Assembly (NCBI RefSeq): GCF_002234675.1 | Contig: NC_019879.2 | Coordinates: forward strand, 8,623,325-8,687,324 | Direction: 5' to 3' | Source: Oryzias latipes | Lineage: Eukaryota > Chordata > Actinopteri > Beloniformes > Adrianichthyidae | Length of the DNA: 64,000 nucleotides | Shown here: positions 21,001 through 31,880 of the stretch, piece by piece | Numbering within the stretch: the stretch's first letter is position 1 | Layout of the letters: each line of letters opens with the position of its first letter | Notes under the pieces: generated by a model | The model's database searches: none | The model's input: only the letters and a program-made list of their open reading frames with translations | Told to the model about the DNA's origin: nothing | Program-made: the position numbers and the translations under genes

Positions 21001-24000
21001 CAAATCCAGAAGAAGAGTTCATGGGGGCAATGTCGCAACCTGCATCTTGTCTACTCGTAAATAAGTGGAAATGACATCAGCCTTTATTTTGTCGGGACAC
21101 GACTGGTGACACAAAATCACGCGATTGTTGGCGCTGTTTCTCAGGACTGTGCGGGGACCCATTTCTGCATTCGAAAGCCGGTTCCACCAGCTCACATGCC
21201 GTCCCAAAGCTCGCTCACGCAGAGCACCCGGACAGACTGCGGTCCTCCTCCTCCTTCTGACCAACAATCAGAATAAACTGTTTAAATGCACGACGATTGG
21301 ATCAACAATCGGCATAACCCACCAATCTCTATCGTGTGGAAATTTTGATCTGAATGAGTCTGATCGGGGCAGAATATTCTAAACGGTGTGTTTACATGAC
21401 GCATTTTTATTCTGATCAGGGTTTATTCCGATTACTTTTGTCCATGTAACTGCAGCTAATGATGCGTAGAAGACAATTCTGTCATTTTGCAAAGATGAAA
21501 CCCATCTAAGGGGGCTGCATTGAGGAGCAGTGGTTAGCGCCCATGCCCTACCCTGGTTTAAATCCCCTCTGGGACCCTTCGATGTGGAGTTTGCATGTTC
21601 TCCTCATGCATGTCTGGCTTTTCTTCCCACAGGTCAAAGACATGTGTCATAGGTTAACATCTAACAGTAAATTTCAATTAAATGATTAAATGATGATTTT
21701 CTACAATAGACCTTCGCTTGTTTGTTCTCTTTAATATAAATAATATAACAAAATGTACCGTTTTTTAGCTACTTCTAAAACCTTTTAATCTTGTCCTGAA
21801 TAATGGTGCCATAGAAGTCGGTATGATGAAGCAATTGGATGAGCAACTGTCACGAACTGGTGGTGGAGGACCCAAATGCAGGAGACCAAGCTTGATGACA
21901 GGAACTAAAACATTTAATTAGCAAACTGAAACATGACAAAACTATGAGGGGAAAAAAAACCTGTGACAAAACAGAGCAGATGACCTGACAAGGAAGAACA
22001 GAAACCAAGACACCTAAATAGGCTGAGGGCAATTAACTGAACTGAAGACAGCTGTGGATCATGAACCTGAAGGTGTGACTGACAAGGAAACCAAAAACAT
22101 GACAAAGAAAACCAAACCACTGAATCCTTACAGCAACAATACAATTGGAACTTTTTTTTTAATTACAGTTCAAACATTTACAAAAATGTCCAAAAAAGTT
22201 ACATTTTTGTAGGTTTGTTTTTTGAAGTACTGACAAATATCTTTCTGGTAGTATCCTTCCAGTTGATTTAAAGACCCAGTCCTATGAAAGTTGTGTTTTG
22301 AGTTGTAGTTTTGAGTTCTGAGTATTTCTTATTCAAATTGTTGTCAGGAGCAGACAAAAAATGACATTTGAAAAACATTGTATTTGTAGCAGTGGTTAGC
22401 GCTCTTGCCTCACAGCAAGAAGGCCCCCTGCAACAGAACAACAGTGGGGGTCCTTTCTGTGTGGAGTTTGCATGTTCTCCTGCATGCGTTGGTTTTCTCT
22501 AGGGACTCTGGCTTCCTCTCACAGGCCAAAAACATGCTTCATAGCTTAATTGGTTACTCTAAATGGTGTGAATGTGAGTGTGCATAGGTGTGTGACACCC
22601 TGGACAGGGTGTCCCCTGCCCTTCCTCACAAGGGGCCGGAATAGGCTCCGGCAACTCTGTGACCCCAAAAGGGACAAAACTGGTTTAGAAGAGAAATAAA
22701 TATATTTCTAATATGCTGGGCAGGCCAAAAGCTCCTTGCTCTGCTCCATTCTGATCCACTTGTATAACTAGATCCATGTGCGTCTTTGTTTTCCTGATCT
22801 GAGCTGGCATCTAGATCAAAACTGTACCACTGGATAGCTTTAATATTGCTTACCATTTTTGTTGCACCAATAATGTTAGGTCGGGGGTTTAAGGGGGTGT
22901 TAGCTACAGAGAGAGCATGCAAACAGAGAGCTGCGCCGGCAGTCACGCCCACAACGCTTTGAATTACAAATGGTAAAAGGTATCTTCAGTAAATGTGCAT
23001 TTTATGTGTATCTTATTTATTGCTCCTTCTTGCTACCGGCCTGCAGAGCTGAAGGAATTCCCATCATCTTTTTTAAGATTTGGGGTTGCTTGGAAACACG
23101 CTGCTCAGACTGTTGTCCCTCATTTTTCCGACAGCAGGACGAGATGCAGCATCTTCTTAAGGCCTGTTCACACCGGGACGAATTTCGCCGGCGATTTTCG
23201 CCGACGTTTAACGCCTCGTGACTAAACAAAGTGCACCAATGAGAGTGTGCACACCGACGCGAAAAAACGCCACGCGCCAAAGCGTCAAAAAAAAAAAACG
23301 CCTCGGGTTCGTTTTTTTTTTTCGACGCGTCGCGTCGAAATCTATTCGACCAATGAGAATGGCGCTTTTGCACACGTGTCTGGAGCTTCTGAAGTTACAG
23401 TAAAACACAACTTGGGGGCGCTCAAACACAAAACTGCCTTGCTGAGCACACATACCAGCGAAGAAGATAGACGCCAAGTAGCGTCTACACTGCCGCGAAG
23501 AAATAATGACGGACATTCTTAAATATCCACTTACCAAGTACCAGTTGGAGCTACTGATGCTTGAAAAATTCATGTTTTCTTTGTATGATTCTGACAAGCG
23601 CGTAAATACTTGCTCTCTTCTTCTGAGTGAAAAGCGACTTTAAGAATCGTAAAGTTGCGCAGCGCCACCTTGTGTACAGGAGTATTTCTATTTACATTAT
23701 GCGCCATCTAATGTCAGGGAATGAAATTGCATGTTCGCTCGGCTCACCGTCAGCGAAAATCGCCTGGGTGTGAACACAAAAAACGTGGCGAAAAACGCTG
23801 GCGAATAACGCCTGGCGAATATTCGTCCCGGTGTGTACGGGCCTTTAGACTCAAGGAGGTTAGCAGTATGAGTTGGCCCGCAATGGTGTCACATAATCAG
23901 CAGCCATTCCTCACACCACTGTCTTTACAGTGCCAGCTGAGACACACACCGCTTCAGCTGGCTCGAACAACGCACTCTTTCATCCGTACCCTTCATTTGA

Positions 24001-27000
24001 AATGCTAAGAGAGGCGCAACAGGAGGAAGCGTCTCGCCTTGGATCAAAGGGCTTCTTTGATTTGTCCTATATCCTTCCCTCTCTGCCTCTGTGTGCGTCA
24101 GGACTGGCGTGTTCACAACAAAGCTGATCCACACCTCTTTTTAGATGGTTTGGTGAGGTTTTATGCCTGCTGTCTCCTCCTTTCCACCTTAATCGTCTAA
24201 TTTCTTGTTCCACCTTGATCGATTTTTCTCCTCATCTCCTAGAAACGTTCCAAAAATCTCTGTTGTTTTGGTGTGACACCAGATAAAAATCTTCCGTTCT
24301 TGTCTGTTCTTTATCTGTCTCATCCATCTCTCCACCCCCCTTTTTAGATAACAGGAGCCATCCTGCTGGCAGTAGGAGTATGGGGGAAGCTGATGCTCGG
24401 GCCGTACATCTCTCTGATCGCTGACAACTCCACCAACGCCCCGTACGTCCTCATCGGCACCGGGACTGTCATCATCGTTTTTGGCCTGTTTGGATGCTTC
24501 GCCACCTGCAGAGGAAGCCCATGGATGCTGAAACTGGTGAGAGGCTGCAGGAGGAGAGCATGTTGTCATCAGGAGAGTCAGTCGAGCAGCAGAGGAAGAT
24601 TAATTAGCTTGAAGCTACATCACACCAGCTATAATGGTTAACCTCTATGGCGTGGAGACGTCCCAGAGAAGCTGCAGGACGTTTTTTGTCATGAGAGGGT
24701 GTCTGTGTGTGAGTGTGACCATAATGCAAATTATAATCACCAATAAAGGCTTTTCATGCAAACTATGCAAATGTGCTGCTTCTTTCCTCTCCGCACAGTA
24801 TGCCATGTTTTTGTCCCTCGTCTTCCTTGCCGAGCTGGTGGCAGGAATCTCTGGATTTGTCTTTCGCCATGAGGTCAGTGAGAGCTTGTGGCATCATTTT
24901 ACAGCATATGTGTGTAACTCTGTAGTGCTAAGCACATATGTTTGTGCTACACAGATAAAGGGAACTTTTCGCAGAACGTACACCGATGCGGTCCTGAACT
25001 ACAATACCCAGGATGAGGCGAGCCGAGCTGTGGACTATTTGCAGAACAAGGTGAGCCTTTGTGAAAAAGCAGAAAACAGGGGTACCCTTCAACACCGGAG
25101 ATGTCGCCGGCGACATCGAAATAACAGCTCTTTGATGTACCCGATCACCGTGAATCAGCTGACTCTGACTGCTTCTCATACCAGTTTAACACCCATATTT
25201 AAGACTTTACATACGAATATTGTAGCATATCAGTGCAAAGCACAAACATAAAGTGTTGCAGAATGCTGCAAAGCAGCTTTTTCTCCTGGACAGAATCCGC
25301 TCATACACATTAATTGTATAAACAGTAGAAGAGTTAACTGTAGTTGAAGGAATGTCAACACTGGAGCTAAAGCTCCGGCATGAAAGAGTTAAATTACAGT
25401 ATAACCAATCTATCCTTAGAGCCTTTATAGGAAGCCTGTTCATGCAGCAATTTTTGTCCTCACATTAATGCAAAAATGTCTACAACACTGAACAAAGTGA
25501 GGTTCAGCTTCTGCTCAGGAGGACTGAAGAATGCATTTGACTCAATTTGAGTTTTTTATATTAAAATATTCCACAGGAATCCAACAAACTCATCTGACCA
25601 CCCACAATGAATCAGAGCTGTCACTGCTTGGATTTTTCATAAGTTCAAACTTTTTAACTACTTATTGACATTTTTATTGGAGGTGTAAAGGGTACTTATA
25701 TTTATTAAAATACTCTATCTAGGACTGAGAGAAACAGCAGTATATGTTGAAAGCCACAGATGTGAACAAGATTATGTTGGTATAAAGGTAAACAATCGAT
25801 CGGGAGGTAAGTAATCAGTTTCTGCTCTACTTTGTCATTTTTCTCTTTCTGTTGTAAACAAAAAGACGTCCAATCACAAACTTCCCTCTACCAAGTCGGA
25901 TCGATTACAATTGGCTGAAGGTGAACGACAGCGAGAGTCGTGTGTTGCATTCACTAAACCCATGATAACCCTTTGTTTCCACAGCACTTCAAACCATACC
26001 GGAATAAATTAATCTAATATGTCACACTTTTTTAACCACAAAGAACAAAACAGTCTAAAATGGCAAGTTTTACTGTTTGAAGTGGTTTTTGTTGCCAAAA
26101 ATACAGAGTAATTATATATATTATATTACGTATACATATATTTCTATGTTAAAAGGCATTTGATTTCATTTTAAATGCCAAATAAATAATAAATATCTAG
26201 ATTGCGTATCCATGTAGGTATAAGAATTGGACTGTTATCCCCAAAAAGTTAGTTGGATCTTTTCTGTATTGATTTGTGGACCATGTATAGAGATAGGTGT
26301 GGAATCATGTCAGATGGGGTGATACACATCCTGACTTTTTATTTTTCAAAATGGTGTTAGTTATGGTTGAATGTTATGTAAGTGCAAAATGTAGTCATAA
26401 AGCAAACACCAACCTTAATGTTCGAGGAAAGCGCATCATGTTTGCTCCAAGGAAACCCCATGGCAGACTCCAGAAACACTTTAACACTCGCCTGGTAGTG
26501 GTTTCCTTCAACAGTCTTACTCTAAGTTTTTAAGTACCGGTACCTGGTAATTCAGTCAGTGCTCTCCATTTGATTCTACCTGTCAAGAGGTTTTCCACAT
26601 TAGCAGACAAACGTGTGTGACCTCAACTCTCGTCTCAATGGAGGAACAACTCCACCGACAAATGCTGTTGATGCTTTGTAAGTTAGTTGTTGACTTAAAT
26701 TGCTCCACTCTAACACCCCGCCCACAACTCACAGCCAAATTTCTATTAAACTCCTCCTCTGCAGATACTATGTCCTAGAAAACCACATGTTTTTTTTTAT
26801 TTTGACTAAAAACGGCATAATCTGGATTAAAAGACCACTGGAGATGCTTTTACAACAGATCAAAAGAGGATCAGAGTGGGACTTCAGTGAATAACTCGTG
26901 AGTTTTGGCCACATGCAGAAATGTGCTCTTCCTCTTTTTTCATAGCTGCGCTGTTGTGGAGTCTACAACTACACCAGCTGGTTTGCTAGTGTGTATTACC

Positions 27001-27503
27001 CCGCCAAAGGCATTCCTCCAAGCTGCTGCTTTAACTCCTCTGACTGCAGCTCTGATGACCTCCGCAATGCAACTGTGGCCCCAAGTAAAGTCTACCACCA
27101 GGTGGGTTTTCCTTTTGATTTGAAAATGTCTGACCTTTTTAAAAATGTATCTCCTCCATGCACTAACACCTACCTGCAGATACTCTCCCACAAACACGTC
27201 CTTCCCCTCATTTGCACATATAACATGTCCCCAAATCCCCCGCCAATTAACCTGCTCCCTGTGTTTCAGGGCTGCTTTGACTTGGTCACTTCCTTCATGG
27301 AAACCAACATGGCCATCATCGCAGGGGTGACGTTTGGAATTGCCTTCTCGCAGGTGAGTATGAAGAAAGGAGTGACAAACTTTTGGTTGGAGGATTAACA
27401 GATGCAGTTTTGCATTCTTCCTTTTGTGTTACAGCTGATCGGCATGTTGCTCGCCTGCTGTCTGTCCAGGATCATCACAGCCAACCAGTATGAGATGGTC
27501 TAG
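14494..27503 (+). CDS. tspan7: Tetraspanin-7 (tspan7), complete, seven coding exons
   Basis: This four-transmembrane organiser of membrane microdomains has a neuronal role in mammals. Exons are 14494-14559, 24348-24536, 24799-24873, 24955-25050, 26946-27101, 27270-27353 and 27435-27503, each a whole number of codons, encoding 244 aa against 249 for human TSPAN7. The start METKPVITCLKT aligns with the human protein after its first five residues. TM1 is about 12-34, TM2 56-76, TM3 83-106 and TM4 208-232. The large extracellular loop has the tetraspanin cysteine signature: CCG (145-147), PPSCC (166-170), C176 and GC (195-196). Sequons are NST49, NYT150, NSS172 and NAT183. The C-terminus YEMV is a PDZ ligand; mammalian TSPAN7 binds PICK1 this way. 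Intron 1 is 9.8 kb and holds most of the local transposons. Confidence 0.96.
15465..15950 (+). mobile_element. 'SNIGAIQ' repeat family copy, 3' end decayed
   Basis: It starts 'ttaaagatccactccaatga' and shares 'ctacgtctttgttttcctcg' and the 'gatttttgttgcaccgataa' block with sister copies. The downstream terminus is not recognisable. It lies in tspan7 intron 1. Confidence 0.6.
16234..16395 (-). mobile_element. 'SNIGAIQ' repeat family, terminal fragment
   Basis: This reverse-orientation end fragment starts 'ttaaagctccactctgatca' and contains 'gatctattgtaaaagcgttg' and 'gggacatagtttct'. It breaks off at a poly-C run at 16389-16404. Confidence 0.6.
17612..17958 (-). mobile_element. Full-length tRNA-derived SINE, reverse orientation
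   Basis: On the minus strand it reads from a tRNA-like head, 'tggtgcagtggttagcgctc', through 'gtttgcatgctctccatg' and 'aaagacatgcttcac' to a ggat-type tail (the catccatc repeats at 17612-17650). This is a common fish SINE layout. Copies or fragments occur at 21508-21655 and 22388-22675. Between 16400 and 17600 there is only AT-rich intron, a G-rich run near 17442 and no exon. Confidence 0.75.
18246..18370. repeat. Dispersed repeat with agggctgccc end
   Basis: It opens 'acagggctgccctggttttt' and contains 'agatcaggtgtgtttcttca', matching the repeat at 655-830 in inverse. The intron around it (18400-19330) shows no gene. Confidence 0.4.
19340..19720. other. GC-richer, single-copy-looking block in tspan7 intron 1
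   Basis: The block is more GC-rich than its surroundings and resembles none of the repeat families in the window. Open frames cross it on both strands, but none has protein features or conserved-looking splice signals. A conserved regulatory element is possible; this is inference. Confidence 0.3.
19850..20140. repeat. Dispersed repeat with 'gatttacg' phrases, copy 1
   Basis: Short phrases such as 'ctgatttacg', 'agaatc' and 'aagaatgtcaacact' recur within it, and it is related to 25095-25400. It is probably an old non-autonomous element. Superfamily unknown. Confidence 0.4.
20677..21456. mobile_element. Non-autonomous DNA transposon with gttacatg ends
   Basis: The left end 'ggttacatgtgcaaaa' is an imperfect inverse of the right end 'tttgtccatgtaactgc'. 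Subterminal 'gatcaaagatcgg' and 'gatcagggtttattccgatt' also face each other. The ends are about 780 bp apart with a GC-richer core. No transposase frame. Confidence 0.55.
21508..21655 (+). mobile_element. tRNA-derived SINE, 5' fragment
   Basis: It contains 'agcagtggttagcgcccatg' and 'gtggagtttgcatgttctcc', the head and early body of the SINE seen complete at 17612-17958. It ends after 'caaagacatgtgtcataggt'. Confidence 0.65.
21846..22133 (+). mobile_element. ctgt...acag element, copy 1 (about 288 bp)
   Basis: It runs from ctgtcacgaactgg to gaatccttacag and is flanked by CAA on both sides. It matches 30951-31240 over its full length, in the same orientation. Imperfect inverted ends and 3-bp flanking repeats suggest a non-autonomous DNA transposon. 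No coding capacity. Confidence 0.65.
22267..22975 (+). mobile_element. 'SNIGAIQ' repeat family copy, split by a SINE
   Basis: The left part starts 'ttaaagacccagtcctatga'; the right part resumes near 22690 with 'atatgctgggcaggccaaaa'. On the minus strand (ATG near 22855) it encodes the family peptide, here with NIKAIQ, DASSDQENKD and SEWSRA blocks. Nesting shows that the SINE arrived later. Confidence 0.65.
22388..22675 (+). mobile_element. tRNA-derived SINE nested in the 22267 element
   Basis: The head is 'gtagcagtggttagcgctct', the body 'gtgtggagtttgcatgttct' and the 3' part 'caccctggacagggtgtccc' followed by 'aataggctccggcaactctg'. It interrupts the older repeat around it, giving a relative age. 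Confidence 0.7.
23160..23844 (-). mobile_element. Harbinger-like MITE, copy 2 (685 bp), inverted relative to copy 1
   Basis: It is the reverse complement of 8656-9339 with few differences. It starts aggcctgttcacacc and ends ggtgtgtacgggcct, flanked by TTA (23157-23159 and 23845-23847). Its open frames mirror those of copy 1 and are not evidence of genes. It lies in tspan7 intron 1, about 500 bp upstream of exon 2. Confidence 0.75.
25095..25400. repeat. Dispersed repeat related to 19850-20140, copy 2
   Basis: It shares 'gtgaatcagctgactctgac'-type and 'aaggaatgtcaacactggag'-type phrases with copy 1, and begins with a short palindrome 'gatgtcgccggcgacatc'. It lies in tspan7 intron 4. The rest of this intron (25420-26700) shows no gene. 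Confidence 0.4.
26700..26893 (+). mobile_element. 'SNIGAIQ' repeat family, 3' fragment
   Basis: The right-hand third of the family is present: 'cccgcccacaactcacagcc', 'tatgtcctagaaaacca' and the terminus 'ggatcagagtgggacttc'. It ends about 50 bp upstream of tspan7 coding exon 5. Confidence 0.6.
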
Positions 27504-30360
27504 CTGGTGGGACGTGGCAGGTAGGAGCTGAGAACTTGTTGGAAAACAAATCTGGATGGAAATAAAAAAAACTCTTACCTGTACGTTTTCATTTCAGGGG
27601 TTTGAAGAAAAAGAGGCATTCAAGTCTTGGCACAAGACAAGGAAATTCCCCAAACGGAATCTGGATTGGAATTTACCACCGTCCGTCTCTCAGCCCGTGA
27701 TCTTAATGTAATATCTTAATGTATCTTATTGTAAAGCACCATTCCTTGACTCACAGCAGTTGCATCAAAGCTTCAAGCACATATTGCACCGCTTCTTTAC
27801 GTACAAGATGTTCATCGTAAACAGGAAACTCAGATCAGTGCAGCTCCAACGCAAGCCAGTGACATGTAGACGTTTGAGGCGCCAACAGCCATGCTTTCTT
27901 TAAACACCTGCTGCACATTTTCGTACAGACTGAGGTAGCTTAAGCCTGAAAGTAATCCTTTAGTAGTAGTCTGATTTAGTTTTGCACTTAAATTTGCGCT
28001 TGCTAATCATTGTAAACTTCTAAGATTGTGAGTCGTGTACCAACGTATCAGGTGAGAAAGAAGATCTAGAGTATTTTTTACCTTAATAAGATAAGAACAA
28101 TATTTTTTTGTCCAAAATTATACATTTAGACAGGAAATTATGACTTAATTTGAATACCAATTAAAGCTTTATGATGGATTTAACAAATGTGAATTGTGTT
28201 GTAGAACTTCCACTGTGACGTCAAGTCGATAGGAACTTAAAAAACAAAACTTTTTAACTTCAAAATGCACTCAAAACCTTTGTTTGCTTTCTAGCTTTAT
28301 CAGGGGAAAATGCATTCAGATGAGTCTGAGGGCTTCGTAACAAAAGCTGTTTTGAGACACAAAATACGGATTTATTTATCCACTCCCGTTTCCTGTGCTG
28401 CCCTTGGGCTCCTGAAGATTCAAAGCAATGACTGAGTACCTTCATTTCTTTCACTTGACTTTCTTTCCTTTACCTCGTGACATTTTTCTGCGAATTTCAA
28501 CAAAAGACACTTAGGAAGTAACTGTGGAAGTTCTGGTTTTCAAACACAGCGCCCTTCCTCGACATTCTCTGCAAAGAAGCAGTGCCAAGGCTAACGTCTA
28601 AACGGTTCAAGCTAAGTGTTTTTGGCTCACAAAGCTGCTTCTTTGTCCACAGTCGTACTTATTAATGAGTGCAGATACTATGGTTTGAGTTATGTCATTG
28701 AAATATTCAGAGGAGGACGTTCTCTAACGTGGGCTTGGGGTCCATGGCCTAATTTAAAATTCTGTTAGATTCACATTCTACAAGGTTACAATGTGATTCA
28801 ATGAAAAGCTGACTGGGTTCCATTCAAATTTTTTTTCAATATTAAATGGAAAATCATTTTCTGTTTTCGAAAAAGAACAAATGGCATTACAGGAAAATCC
28901 ATACATTTTATTGATCAGTATCACTCCATCGTTCACATCACGTTCAAGAACGTGCCAAAATATGGTGTCAATACGCTACCCCATACTAACCCCTTACCTA
29001 CAGTCGTAGTGGTGCAAATATCATGAATCTTGCTCCACGATATTTTTTTCACAGCTCTATTCTGATTTATGAAAGACTTGGTGTCATAGAATTCTGGCAT
29101 TTAATGTAGAAGCTGAAAACAGACTAAAAACTAGCATAGCTTTACGTAAACGCAAGAGTTTTGAACTTAGCAGCCCGAAACACACATTTACATAGACTTT
29201 TCATTGGAAGCGGTTGCTTGAACGTGCGTTGCTGAGGCTGGTGTGAATGCAGCATCACAAGGATTTATTATTTTAGTCATTTAAATGAGAAAATATCAGG
29301 GAGGGGGATATAACGGAACCTTCACCTCACTCCCCTCAGAGTGCCTCTAGTCCTCTTCTCACAGGTTGGTTGCAAAACATTGTGACCTGGTCTCTCCAGA
29401 CTCTGAATGCATCCTCTCCGACTCAGTAATATTTGAGCAAACCTAACAAACCCTAATGAACAGCCCGTTTCTGTCAGGAGAAACAGATCAAGAAACCCTG
29501 TTGGATCTGATTGTAAAGCGAGGACGAGCTGCTTCTCCTCCAGAACTGACGGTTGAATGAAAAATACTGCTCTACAAGCCAAGAAGCACTTGATTTGAAC
29601 CATTCAAATAAATGTGATTTTTTTAAAAACAAGATTTTTTTTTTAGCATAAGTCAAACCAAATTATTCAAGTACAAATTCCGAAACAGCTTTCTTCTGGT
29701 GGAACCTAACCTGATTTAAATGGGAGGCAGACAGGTGTTTGTGAGAATCTGTGTGACGCATCAACCTGCTGCTTCCACCTCCATCCTCCTCTGTAGATAT
29801 GAATCAGAAATGTAATTTCTATGATGTAATGTTTCTCCTTCTAATATGCTAACCGGTGTATCCGTGTCACGGATTTGAATCCACATTTTGTGCTGTTAAT
29901 CTGTATTTGTTGGGTAGTTTATAGAAAACTTGCACTAAAAATATGATAGTGGCTCATTTTTTTGCCGAGAACAACGCACAGTTTCAGTGTATTTAGGATG
30001 TTTTTGTTAGCATTTAGTTTACAGTGAAACCCCCTGCTGTGACTCTTTTTTTGTTGTGGTTTTATGTTTAATCTAATTGACGGTTTTTACCTTGAGTGTG
30101 TAAGAGTGAGCATCTGCATTCTGTGACCCCCCTGCTGTGCTGCTCAGTACTTTGTCGTTGCTTTTGAAACTGTAAATCGGATTTTGTGAATGTATGTTTT
30201 ACCTCCAATCTTTTGTTCTGTACATATTAACCTGCAATACCATCCAGCTTACACGTGAGGTCGCCATAGGCACTCAGAGGGAATTGCAACATGCTGTCCA
30301 CCTCTGACTGAAGTCACCATCAGTGTTCTTATTAATAAAAATCAAGAATAACAGTTGTTT
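27504..30360 (+). other. tspan7: tspan7 3' UTR and poly(A) signal
   Basis: No other gene is seen downstream of the TAG at 27501-27503. A short GT/AG intron may lie at 27521-27597 (donor gtagga, acceptor tttcatttcag), only 17 nt past the stop, so it would not trigger nonsense-mediated decay. An ATTAAA at 28160-28165 could give a shorter message. The stronger AATAAA at 30334-30339 would give a 2.8-kb UTR. Bases 29130-29260 resemble one end of the element at 41545-42062. Confidence 0.6.
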
Positions 30361-30636
30361 ATGGAGTGAATTCTTGCCATTACTGCTTCACATACATGTG
30401 GGTTTGTCAGCATATGTGTTTATGTAGGTTTTTTGGGATGTTAGATCATCTAGTTGCTCATTTATTGTTCATTTACATGAGCTGTTCAACTGTGTTCTCA
30501 GTAGAAACAGGACTTATTTAGATTTAAAAATAAATAACCTTAGGAGCTGAAATTTTCCAAACACATCCGAGCCTAAATTTTTATATATGCACTCAAAACA
30601 TTCTCTTTAAATGACTATAATCACAAACAGCAGCTG

Positions 30637-30905
30637 GATGAATCCGTTAGCTGCACGTGGGACTGGCGCGTGGGCAATCGGGGTTCGTTTCCCAGGGGGC
30701 GCGATGAGCTTCATCAGGCAAGACCCTTCACGCCACTGCCCTAAACCATGTAGCCATAAGAGGGCCCAAGTCTGGGTCTCCCTGTGCCGGTCCCCAGCCT
30801 GGGTTGTGTCAGGAAGGACGTCTGGTTTAAGAACCTCTGCCGAAACCACATGTGCGAATCTCTGAAAGCTGAGGCGCCCCCTGAAGTGCCGAAAAGTCAA
30901 CAAGT
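30637..30905 (+). mobile_element. tRNA-derived SINE (second family)
   Basis: The head 'gttagctgcacgtggg' and B-box-like 'ggggttcgtttccca' suggest tRNA ancestry. The 3' part contains 'gtgtcaggaaggacgtctgg' and 'ggcgccccctgaagtgcc', a common fish SINE ending. Open frames on both strands across it are repeat-derived. Confidence 0.65.
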
Positions 30906-30950
30906 TACTAACATTACAAGAAATGTGAAATGATGCCAGGAATAAAGTGC

Positions 30951-31240
30951 CTGTCAGGGACTGGTGGTGGAGGACTCAAAATGCAGGAGACCAAGCTTGG
31001 TGACAGGAAATAAAAATTTAATAAACAAACTGAAACATGACAAAACTAAAGGGAGAAACAAACCGGTGACAAAACAGAGCAGATGACCTGACAAGGATGA
31101 ACAGAAACCAAGACACCTAAATAGGCTGAGGGCAATTAACTGAACTGAAGACAGCTGAGGATCATGAACCTGAAACTGGAGTGACTGACAAAAATAAAAC
31201 CAAAAACATGACCAAGAACAAAACCACAGAATCTTTACAG
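30951..31240 (+). mobile_element. ctgt...acag element, copy 2 (about 290 bp)
   Basis: This is the full-length sister of 21846-22133. It starts ctgtcagggactgg and ends atctttacag, flanked by TGC on both sides. Two copies with different 3-bp flanks (CAA and TGC) support true target duplications. Confidence 0.65.
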
Positions 31241-31483
31241 TGCCATAAAAACATGGATGAGAAATTGATTTGAAAAATTGTTGATTTCAGTTTTTTCATG
31301 TGTACAAAAAGGGACAAAATCTGCATTTACATTTGCAGAGAAAAAAAAGTAGAAGCAGATTTAAATGTACATTTCCTGCTCCTTTTAAAACAAATTTGAC
31401 TAACAGTTTTTTTTTTACCAACTACTGTTCACTTCATCAGAAAATGTTGTTTTTTCTAAGTTGGATCCAAACAAAGTTTTAAA

Positions 31484-31880
31484 TTCTTTTGATCTATTTC
31501 AAAGCATTCCCAGTGCTCTTTTATTTATACTGTAATTATGCTGTTTTTAGCCCCAATCAAAAAACCTGTGTCACTTTCCGGGACATAGTGTCTGCAAACG
31601 TTCATTAGAAATTCACCTCTTAGTTGTGGGTGAGACTGTTGGCAGGGAGTGGGGCCTAAGTAAGCCCCCACTCCCCGTCATCCATCTGTTTACACGTTCT
31701 CCCGTTAGCTTACAGTCCCTCACACCCCCAACCTAACATTGCCAGTCCAGCAAAAATGGCGGGCAATATTGGAGCTATGCAGCCGTCCAGTTCGGAGCCA
31801 GATGTCAGCTTGAACAAGGTAAATGAATACTTACATGGATCTAGTCGTCTACAAGTGGAATCAAAATCCATGGATCTAAT
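31484..31880 (-). mobile_element. 'SNIGAIQ' repeat family, reverse copy
   Basis: Reverse orientation: 'gatctatttcaaagcattcc' near the start and 'gggacatagtgtctgcaaac' within. The + strand reading from ATG 31756 begins MAGNIGAMQPSSSEPD, the family peptide. Downstream bases to 33500 are AT-rich, with no gene seen apart from a GC-rich patch near 33210-33320. Confidence 0.65.
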
